DNA of 50,392 nt from Candidatus Cloacimonadota bacterium (GTDB lineage: Bacteria > Cloacimonadota > Cloacimonadia > Cloacimonadales > Cloacimonadaceae): contig DUNQ01000134.1 of assembly GCA_012839325.1 (NCBI GenBank), positions 1-50,392 of the forward strand, written 5' to 3'. A program made the translations under genes and the position numbers. The number at the start of each line of letters is the position of its first letter. Position 1 is the stretch's first letter. The notes under the pieces are model-generated. The model had not been told where the DNA came from. It saw nothing but the letters and a program-made list of their open reading frames with translations, and did no database searches. Of the stretch, positions 34,620-42,126 are shown in pieces.

Positions 34620-34983
34620 AAAGAAGCTACGAGCTACGAGCTACAAGTGACAAGAGCGTCGGCTGATGCCGATTGTTTCGCTACGCTCAATAAAAGCTGT
34701 CGCGACGACTTCCCTTTCCGGGGCGGGAACGTCCCCGCTCAAGCATGCGCTCCGGCGCCTTCCTTCTCTGGTAGGTTAACGCTGTCGCGATCGGGGTGGA
34801 AACATCCTGTTGCCACGAGCGTCAGCCTTCCTTCTCTGGTAGGTTAACGCCCTCGTTAACCGAGAAAGCCCCGCTTTCTACTCTCGCTAAATCGCTAAAT
34901 CGTTAAATCGGCGAACGCAGTGAGCTAATCCGTCCAATCCGCGTTCTATTCCCCAGAATCAGCATTACTTCTTCGCTGAATCG
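34620..34983. repeat. Intergenic hairpin-repeat block 5
   Basis: Starts with the AGAAGCTACGAGCTACGAGC module, holds CGGCTGATGCCG, a GTGGAAAC-ATCCT-GTTGCCAC copy (34796-34816, also near 34027), GGTTAACG-CCCT-CGTTAACC (34843-34862), and an inverted AATCCGCGTTCTATT at ~34937-34951. No supported gene. Confidence 0.7.
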
Positions 34984-35430
34984 CTAAATCGTCTCGCACA
35001 GCGAGTCCCACCCCCTCACCCTCTCCAAATACCCCGCCTGCACCGCCTCCTCCACGCTCTTTATCGGATAGTCCTTCTCCCAAATCTCCACCCGCGAAAG
35101 GCTGCTGATCTCCGCCTCCGAAAAATCCCTCACAAATGCGCGCATCATCTTCAAATATACATTCGTCCAGGCATTCATCGCGCGATTCTTCCGCTTATGC
35201 TTGCTATTATATGCCTTTACATAATCCCGACAATCTTGGATAAATCCCTCGCTGATCTCAATGCGATCGCGAAATTCGAACACATCCCTCATAAAATCAC
35301 CGCAAGGAACAAACTTCGGCTTCACCGTGCGGCGCCCTATAAATTGATTCAGATGGGAATTGAAATAAATCGACATCCCGTTTCTTTTCCCCGTGAACCC
35401 GGGAAATACTGCGTTAAATTTTACTTTCAT
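34984..35430 (-). CDS. Hypothetical protein, 148 aa
   Basis: A basic, mainly helical protein (MKVKFNAVFPGFTGKRNG at the start, DFMRDVFEFRDRIEISEGFI, NRAMNAWTNVYLKMMRAF). No motif I recognise and no signal peptide. TAGGAGACAGTAAA precedes the ATG, so it is likely translated. It is flanked 5' by repeat element B. It may belong to a lineage-specific paralogous family, but nothing in this window besides the element supports that. Confidence 0.65.
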   Translation of the reverse strand: MKVKFNAVFPGFTGKRNGMSIYFNSHLNQFIGRRTVKPKFVPCGDFMRDVFEFRDRIEISEGFIQDCRDYVKAYNSKHKRKNRAMNAWTNVYLKMMRAFVRDFSEAEISSLSRVEIWEKDYPIKSVEEAVQAGYLERVRGWDSLCETI

Positions 35431-35457
35431 TTTACTGTCTCCTATATTTTTTAGTCT

Positions 35458-35596
35458 CTACCTTTATATAGGAGCCCAAAATTGAATTTTGTGGCCAAAA
35501 TCGCGAACTATTTTTTGACTGATCTCGTAAGTGATTGAAAAATAAGGCCTGAAATAATTTGAAAAACCTGATATTTTAAAATGTTATGTAAACTTG
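35458..35596. repeat. Recurrent intergenic element, copy B
   Basis: Shares both ends with 12961-13133 (starts CTACCTTTATATAGGAGCCC, ends ATGTTATGTAAACTTG). On the minus strand it contains CTATATAAAGG, a possible -10 box for the 148-aa gene that begins 28 bases downstream. It may be a shared upstream region or a small mobile element. Confidence 0.65.
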
Positions 35597-35958
35597 ATAG
35601 AGAAAAGCTTCATTTTTTGGTCCTATTTTCTGCCTTTTTTGCGAAAATGTTTGATTCCAGCATGAACGATTGCATAAGAAGATGGCTAAAGCCTTGCTTA
35701 CTTATTCATTACAGCTTAGCTTGCGCCTATGATGCGCTCATGGCGATGAGCATATCATGACCATATCATCACGAGAACCCAGTAGGGGAGAGGCGTGGGA
35801 GCTCTTGATCTGAGATGGGTCATTAAGCCGGATAAATAGTACATACAATATAATGTTATGACCGTTTTAAATGAAAACAATTCTCATCATTCTGATTTCA
35901 AATGCGGCTTTCATGGTAAACATTAAAATTGAGAAATCGAAAGGCGCGAACAAACTAC
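35597..35958. other. Gene-free stretch at the island boundary
   Basis: I see no gene, tRNA or repeat of the hairpin families. The sequence begins to be AT-rich here, and the hairpin repeats that fill other gaps in this window are absent. It marks the left edge of the defence island. Confidence 0.5.
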
Positions 35959-35986
35959 TTGACAAGCTGAGCTAAAAAACTAAAAT
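35959..35986 (+). promoter_or_regulatory. Candidate sigma-70 promoter for the Hsp70-SNF2 operon
   Basis: TTGACA (35959-35964), 16-base spacer, TAAAAT (35981-35986), about 140 bases upstream of the Hsp70-like start. Good hexamers; the long untranslated stretch is the main doubt. Confidence 0.45.
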
Positions 35987-36125
35987 GCCTTGCATTGTAA
36001 TCGTTCAATGTTTTCCATTTGGAATGATATGAATTTTGGTATGCTCTAGTATGCATGGCAGGAAATTAAATTAAAAGAAAGGAAGAAAGTGAATTTGAAG
36101 AATTGATCGCTCTCAGGGGGATTTT

Positions 36126-38195
36126 ATGACAATAACTCATTCTGAAGAAAAAAAAGTGTTTTCAAAAAATGGCGAGTATGCAGTAGGCTATTATTCAATA
36201 GATAGCATAATATCTTTATACAAGATAGAGGGTGGCAATTCTGTTCAGCTGACAGAATTAGACAGACATTCTTGCACAATTGTTGGGGTTGTTTTTATTG
36301 ATGACAATTTTTTTGTAAGCTTAGATTCCGGCAGCGTTGTTAAGATATGGAATATATATAAAGATACTTTAAGAGTTTGCCAAACAATACGATCTGAAGA
36401 ATTAAATGACAAGGATGTGGATGGGATATTTCTTCATGATTATGACAAGAGGCAGGTAAAACTTGAAACAAAACAGGGTTACGATGTTTATTCTATTTTA
36501 GCTGATAAATACAAGCATAAGACAAAAAACAGATTGTTTGTTTTTGAAAGCATAATTAAAGAAACACGTTCTAAACAACCTCTTAAAAAACACATAAATG
36601 AAAAGAAAAAACTGCAAGAGCCCATATCTGAAGTTGTAGCAAAAAAAGAGAAACCCATATTTAATCCGGCAAAAAAGCTTTTGGATGAAGCTACTATATC
36701 CCATGAGAATATTGACAAGTTTTACCATAATAAAAAATGGACAATAGGCAAAAAAGCTCAAAAAATAAAATCAGAACAAAAAATTAAGAAACATGTAGAG
36801 ATACCATTATCTACGCTTACTCAAAGTAGAGATAATTCTTCTGTTGCTCATGATACATTTAATGATTCTGGAATTAGTTTTGACTCTCCAAAACACTATA
36901 TTGGCTTTGACTTGGGGACGAGTAGATCAAAGATCTGTTATCTTAAAGAGGGTGAACCCCAAAGAAATGTTGAAATTATGACATTTGCTCAAAAAGGAGC
37001 GGATAATAATAATATCTCCTATGAATCGTGGGTGCTACCCACTATTGCTGCTGTAATCGGCAATCGAATAGAATATGGGTATGATGCACTTGATTATCCA
37101 AAAGAAAATTGCTATCATGATCTGAAAAGATCGCTATTAGATTCCAGTCTCATAAACAGAGATGAATTAACTATGTTGGCTGCAGGATATGTTGCCTATG
37201 TTTATAAAAAATGCAGAGAATCTATTTTAGAAAACATGAATCAGCCAGGGATGAGAGAAGAAGATTTGGAATGTCAAATGTCAATTTGCGTACCTGTAAC
37301 CCAGATTGATGAGGATAAGAGTATTGAGTACTTGACGCGATTCAGACAATTGGCCGAACATGCTTGCAGAAATAATGCTTTTTATGATTACGACAAAATG
37401 TGCGTGGAAAAAAATAGGATTTTTAATGGTAAGTTGCTTGATGACTCACCTGAATTTATAGACTTGGTTCCGGAAGTGGTAGCTGAGATCCGCGGTTATC
37501 ATAAGCAAAAAATTGCTGAAAGCATAAATAGAGACAAAAGAAGTTCATTTGATAGCTATGCGCTAATATCAAGAAAAACTGGAAATAACATTTATGCAAT
37601 ATATGATCTTGGAGCAGGAACTACTGATTTAAGTATTATGAGCTTGAATATCGACAGTGATGTCTCAACCCGAGATGGAATAGGAAGAGGTGGAAAAATA
37701 TATCAATCCGACATAATATATAGTGGATTTTCTGATATAAAGAACCATCATAATGAAACTGAGATAGTTCTCTTCTATAATGAAGTTCTTGAAAAGTTAA
37801 GAGATGTATGGGTACGGTTTTTCAAGCAAGACTTTAAGGTAAAGGCGGGAAGCTTGGAGTATATTAACAATGCTGTGATATGCTTAACAGGTGGCGGTGC
37901 CGAATGTGCTACAGTAAGAAAGGTGTTTAGAAAAATTCCATTTTATGCAGCAGTCGGTGAATATGAAATTACCGACAAAATATTTGTGTTAGAAGGACCT
38001 AGTTTCTGGGATGCAGAAAACAAATTTCCGCCTTACCACAGATTTGGTGTTTCTTTTGGGCTGACAGACGACCCTCGTGATCTTAACTACTTATACGAAT
38101 TGCCTTCTATAGCAGAAGCGTTTGATAATACTCAGAAACAAAAAGTGCTTTCCGAAGAAGAAATAAAAGAGCATAGAAAACATTTTGTAGGATAA
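36126..38195 (+). CDS. Hsp70/actin-fold ATPase with WD40-like N-terminus
   Basis: 689 residues. Residues ~10-125 contain two to three WD40/beta-propeller-like repeats (VVFIDDNFFVSLDSGSVVKI), too few for a closed propeller. A charged linker follows (~130-250). From ~257 a nucleotide-binding domain appears: phosphate-1 IGFDLGTSRSKI (D262), phosphate-2 YDLGAGTTDLSI (493-504), adenosine LTGGGAEC (587-594). No Hsp70 peptide-binding domain or C-terminal lid is present, and the last ~90 residues are short. It is therefore a nucleotide-driven regulator rather than a classical chaperone. AGGGGGATTTT precedes the ATG; the SNF2 gene begins four bases after its stop codon, so they are co-translated. Confidence 0.8.
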   Translation: MTITHSEEKKVFSKNGEYAVGYYSIDSIISLYKIEGGNSVQLTELDRHSCTIVGVVFIDDNFFVSLDSGSVVKIWNIYKDTLRVCQTIRSEELNDKDVDGIFLHDYDKRQVKLETKQGYDVYSILADKYKHKTKNRLFVFESIIKETRSKQPLKKHINEKKKLQEPISEVVAKKEKPIFNPAKKLLDEATISHENIDKFYHNKKWTIGKKAQKIKSEQKIKKHVEIPLSTLTQSRDNSSVAHDTFNDSGISFDSPKHYIGFDLGTSRSKICYLKEGEPQRNVEIMTFAQKGADNNNISYESWVLPTIAAVIGNRIEYGYDALDYPKENCYHDLKRSLLDSSLINRDELTMLAAGYVAYVYKKCRESILENMNQPGMREEDLECQMSICVPVTQIDEDKSIEYLTRFRQLAEHACRNNAFYDYDKMCVEKNRIFNGKLLDDSPEFIDLVPEVVAEIRGYHKQKIAESINRDKRSSFDSYALISRKTGNNIYAIYDLGAGTTDLSIMSLNIDSDVSTRDGIGRGGKIYQSDIIYSGFSDIKNHHNETEIVLFYNEVLEKLRDVWVRFFKQDFKVKAGSLEYINNAVICLTGGGAECATVRKVFRKIPFYAAVGEYEITDKIFVLEGPSFWDAENKFPPYHRFGVSFGLTDDPRDLNYLYELPSIAEAFDNTQKQKVLSEEEIKEHRKHFVG

Positions 38196-38198
38196 ATC

Positions 38199-41100
38199 AT
38201 GAATTATAACATTGGTGACATTGTTCAACTAAAATCCAATCCGGATAAAAAAGGCAGGATTCTTGAAATAATTGAAGAATATGGCAATATATCCTGTCTT
38301 GTTGATTTTGGAGTAGATAAGTCCTTTATTAGTATAAATTCACTGAGACCATATGTAAAAGCCGAAGGTGTAATAGACAACTTTGTGGCTGGAAATATTT
38401 ATGGCTTTGATGAATTTCAAAGAAAAATGACATCGCTTCGCTTAGAAAACAGTTCTACTTTAGACAATAACCTTTTTGCAATCAACACATCAAAAACGAT
38501 CTTTTATGAATACCAGTTTAAGCCGCTTATTAAGTTTATTCGTTCTTTTAGGCGCAGTCTCCTTATATGTGATGAGGTTGGTTTGGGGAAAACTATCGAA
38601 GCAGGGCTTATCTTGAAAGAATTACAGGCAAGAAATGAATTGAGAAACACATTGGTGGTTGTGCCTTCAAATCTTAAAATTAAGTGGTATCAAGAGCTAA
38701 AACACCGCTTTTCAATGAATTTTCAGATCATTGATAATAGTAGGGAAATTATTAAGCTTCTTGAGAATAGTTATGCGTCAAGGGACGATAAGCATTTTCT
38801 GATTATATCCATTGATACTCTAAAAAATGACAGGGTAATTGAAGCTTTTGAAGAAAGAGACATTAGATGGAGCATGCTTATTGTGGATGAGGCCCATAGC
38901 TTGCGCAATAAGAACAAACGCCACGATGCTGTAAAGAGAATGAGCGAAATGTCGTTAGCAATGGTTTTCTTAACTGCAACACCGGTTCAATTAGATGATA
39001 GAGAGCTTTTTAATGTGCTTAATATATTAGATGAGCGCCAGTTTGATAACTACTTTGCATACTCTCGGCAGATTGCGGACAATAAGCCAATAGTTAGGGC
39101 TTTAAATGCTATTAGCCAAATACCACCTGATTTTGAAGAGTGTTTTAAAAATGTAATAGAGTTAGGTTTCAAGTTCCATGAACTTCCTGCTTATCAAAGC
39201 TTAAAGGAACTTGTTTCTCAAACATGTGTTGAAATTAAGTTAAACCCTGATAAATTAGTAAATATTAGTGATAAGATTATCACAATTCAAAGATATCTGA
39301 ATGACTTACATCTGATTAGTCCAATCTTTAATCGAACATTAAAGAAAAATGTACATATTGATAGACCCAAAAGATGTGTTTATACGGTAAAGTGTGATTT
39401 CTCAGATGCAGAAATGGATATTTATAATGGATTCATTAAAAGTCTTTCTAAAGAAGATTATTCAGGTTTAGGTTTTGTCTTATGTAACACTAAGAGAATG
39501 CTTTCGTCATCCCTTCACGCCCACATAGATTCTCTGCAAACTAAACAGCTTGAAAGATTAGAGCAATTAAGTTCAGAGGATCTTTTCTTTCTTGACGATG
39601 AAGATTTAGATTTGGCTACCCAACCCATAAGCTCCGTTGAAGGGGTCAAGGACAGCAAACTGGAAAAGCTTCACGCTACGATTGATGAGCTTACTGCAAC
39701 GTCAAAGAGGAAAATCATTATTTTTGCATTCTATAGGAAAACAATTCAGTACATTCACGAATCTTTGTCTGCCAAGGGCGTCAAATGTTTTTTGGTGCAT
39801 GGAAATGTACCCGTAGAAGAGAGGCCGGTTATAATAGATCAGTTTAAAAAATATGATGCTGATTCCTCGGTTCTCATTTCATCGAGAGTGGGTAGCGAGG
39901 GGCTGGACTTGCAATTTTGTGATACAATAATCAATTATGATTTACCGTGGAATCCGATGGAGCTTGAGCAAAGGATAGGCAGAATTGATAGAATTGCTCA
40001 AAAAGCTAAAAAAATTCACATCTATAATTTTGGTATGGAAAGCACTATTGATGATAGAATCATCATGCGTCTTTATGATAGGATTGAAAACTTCCAGGAC
40101 TTGATAGGTCCGCTCGAACCAATTATGGGTGACATAATAAAAGATGTTAGCAGTGCTCTTTTCACAAACAAAGCTGAAGAAGAAGAGTATGAAAACAAAA
40201 TATTATCTAAGGCACTTGTAGAGCAATCCAAGAAGTACACAGCAAAAGACATAGAAGAGGCAAACGCTGATCTTTTGAGCTTGGATTATTTCTTTGAAAA
40301 TGAAATAAGAGAGATAAAAAGTAAAAGAAGATATATCTCAGAGAGGCATTTATACACATTTATAAGAGGTTTCTTAAATGAAAACTATGAAAGTAGCAGG
40401 ATAAGATATAGTTTTTCTGATAATCGAGGTACTATTGAGTTATGCAAGCAAAGCAGGATGAACTTTAGGGCAATAATGCCTGAAGAGAATGCTTTGAATC
40501 CCTTTAGTTACGGTCCGGTATCTTTTACACTGGATTCTGAAACAGCAATGAATGAAGAGGGTTTGACGTTCATCAACATTTTACATCCATTAGTACAGTG
40601 CATAGTAAGCCAATGTTTTGGAGAAAAAAGCGTGTCAAATACACATTCCTTTGATCTTTCGAGGGATATTCTTTTGGAAGAGGGGATTGACTTGCCCAAT
40701 GGTGCCTATCTTTATTTTGTGTATTTGGGCAAAGTGTCTGCTGGAGATGAAAAAACAATCATTGTCCCGGTGATTATTAACAGTAAGCTTGAGGTCATTG
40801 GTGGGCTTGATGAATGTGAGAAAGTATTAGGCATTGCTCTTGAAAGTGGAAGACGAATGGCGCTTAACATAAACATAAGAGATCCCAAAATTATTAATCA
40901 AGCATACGATGTGTCAAAAGAACACTACACTAAATGGTTTTTTGATTATTTTAATCAATATAAAAGTAGGTTTTTGACTGTTTTGCAAAATAAAAAGGAT
41001 AGCCTCATATACAGGTTCACTCGCAGAATTGACGCAGCAAAGAAAGCTATTGATACTTTAGAAGCACAAGAAAAAGATCAATCGAAGATGATATCATTGC

Positions 41101-41228
41101 ATAGAAGTAGAATTGAAAAAAACGAAAAAGCTTTGTTTTTAGAATTGGAACGATTAGAACAAGATGGAACTCCTACTTATGACTATGGTGATGCTGCGGT
41201 ATGCGGCGGAGTATTCAGAGTGATCTAA
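38199..41228 (+). CDS. SNF2/RapA-like DEAH helicase
   Basis: 1009 residues. An N-terminal KOW/SH3-like domain (~1-52) precedes SNF2 ATPase lobe 1: Walker A in DEVGLGKTIEAGLILK (125-140), DEAH at 230-233, LTATPVQ (258-264). Lobe 2 has SSRVGSEGLDLQF (561-573) and motif VI QRIGRIDRIAQ (591-601). The architecture is closest to RapA-like SNF2 ATPases, which translocate on double-stranded DNA without strand separation. A coiled-coil lies near the C-terminus (~960-1000). No nuclease or methylase domain is visible. It pairs with the Hsp70-like protein in a two-gene operon and is followed by the cas promoter region. Confidence 0.85.
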   Translation: MNYNIGDIVQLKSNPDKKGRILEIIEEYGNISCLVDFGVDKSFISINSLRPYVKAEGVIDNFVAGNIYGFDEFQRKMTSLRLENSSTLDNNLFAINTSKTIFYEYQFKPLIKFIRSFRRSLLICDEVGLGKTIEAGLILKELQARNELRNTLVVVPSNLKIKWYQELKHRFSMNFQIIDNSREIIKLLENSYASRDDKHFLIISIDTLKNDRVIEAFEERDIRWSMLIVDEAHSLRNKNKRHDAVKRMSEMSLAMVFLTATPVQLDDRELFNVLNILDERQFDNYFAYSRQIADNKPIVRALNAISQIPPDFEECFKNVIELGFKFHELPAYQSLKELVSQTCVEIKLNPDKLVNISDKIITIQRYLNDLHLISPIFNRTLKKNVHIDRPKRCVYTVKCDFSDAEMDIYNGFIKSLSKEDYSGLGFVLCNTKRMLSSSLHAHIDSLQTKQLERLEQLSSEDLFFLDDEDLDLATQPISSVEGVKDSKLEKLHATIDELTATSKRKIIIFAFYRKTIQYIHESLSAKGVKCFLVHGNVPVEERPVIIDQFKKYDADSSVLISSRVGSEGLDLQFCDTIINYDLPWNPMELEQRIGRIDRIAQKAKKIHIYNFGMESTIDDRIIMRLYDRIENFQDLIGPLEPIMGDIIKDVSSALFTNKAEEEEYENKILSKALVEQSKKYTAKDIEEANADLLSLDYFFENEIREIKSKRRYISERHLYTFIRGFLNENYESSRIRYSFSDNRGTIELCKQSRMNFRAIMPEENALNPFSYGPVSFTLDSETAMNEEGLTFINILHPLVQCIVSQCFGEKSVSNTHSFDLSRDILLEEGIDLPNGAYLYFVYLGKVSAGDEKTIIVPVIINSKLEVIGGLDECEKVLGIALESGRRMALNINIRDPKIINQAYDVSKEHYTKWFFDYFNQYKSRFLTVLQNKKDSLIYRFTRRIDAAKKAIDTLEAQEKDQSKMISLHRSRIEKNEKALFLELERLEQDGTPTYDYGDAAVCGGVFRVI

Positions 41229-41340
41229 TATCAAGACTCGAATTATCTTTCATTTAATAAGAGTTATCATTGTCATTGTGTACAATACATTAATGATTCA
41301 AGTTGGGTTTTAGGTGTAACCAGAAAAGAAGATGTTTAAC

Positions 41341-41369
41341 TTGACATAAATATCAATAAAATAATACTT
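41341..41369 (+). promoter_or_regulatory. Candidate promoter for the cas operon
   Basis: TTGACA (41341-41346) followed after 17 bases by ATACTT (41364-41369; TAATAC overlaps it), 83 bases upstream of cas6. It falls inside the only gap (223 bases) between the SNF2 gene and cas6, so the cas genes can be transcribed independently of the Hsp70-SNF2 pair. Confidence 0.4.
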
Positions 41370-41451
41370 GCACCAGCATTCAAAAATGGAATTTACGACT
41401 TAGAGGAAAAATGTGAGTGCATAGGTATAGACACATAGAAGGAGATATTCT

Positions 41452-42126
41452 ATGAAAACCATAGACTATATTTTAGCATCTTTTAGCGATGTCAGACTCA
41501 GAGCTTTTGACATCCCAAAATTACGCGGCTATTTTTCTAATAAATATCCGGAAGATTCTCTTTTACACAATCATTTAGGAGGCGGCAAGTTCTCATATAG
41601 AGCCCCTCAAATCCAATACAGAATTCATAAGGGCAGTCCCGCTCTGCTTGGGTTTGCCGATGGAATTGAGCTTATCAAAAAGATAGTTTTAGATAATCAC
41701 AATATCACGATAGGCGATAAGAGCATGCAAGTCAATGAGATCCAAGTGGACTTTTTCAGAGAAGAATTTGGACAAAGCGAAGATTACTTCAATTATGAGT
41801 TTGCTTCGCCATGGATGGCTCTAAATCAAGAAAACTATAGAGCTTATGTGAAGATGAACACAATGGATCAGAAGAGACGTCTAAGGCAAATATTGAAAGG
41901 CAATTTGCTTACCCTTTCAAAAGCATTTGATTATACCATTCCTGATTTTGACTTAATTGAGACTGATGGCTGGTTTAAACAAGTATCCCGCAATTTTCAC
42001 AACATCCCCATGCATTGTTTCACGGGGGAATTTAGCATGAATTTCAGAATCCCGGAGTTTTTGGCTTTGGGCAAGCAAGTTGCTCGAGGCTTTGGGGTTG
42101 TAAAAACATATAAGGAGGAAAGATGA
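41452..42126 (+). CDS. cas6: Cas6 crRNA-processing endonuclease
   Basis: 224 residues. Two ferredoxin-like halves can be traced, and the Gly-rich loop typical of Cas6 is at the C-terminus (LGKQVARGFGVVKTY). It would cleave repeats in the pre-crRNA and leave an 8-base 5' handle. The catalytic His cannot be fixed by eye; candidates are in MHCFTGE (near 180). AAGGAGATATTCT precedes the ATG, and the stop overlaps cas8b by four bases. It is the first gene of the operon. Confidence 0.85.
   Translation: MKTIDYILASFSDVRLRAFDIPKLRGYFSNKYPEDSLLHNHLGGGKFSYRAPQIQYRIHKGSPALLGFADGIELIKKIVLDNHNITIGDKSMQVNEIQVDFFREEFGQSEDYFNYEFASPWMALNQENYRAYVKMNTMDQKRRLRQILKGNLLTLSKAFDYTIPDFDLIETDGWFKQVSRNFHNIPMHCFTGEFSMNFRIPEFLALGKQVARGFGVVKTYKEER

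Noticed and set aside
35740-35860. Possible structured RNA near the GTAGGGGAGAGGCGTGGGAG stretch
   Set aside because: I could not draw a convincing fold or match it to a known RNA class.
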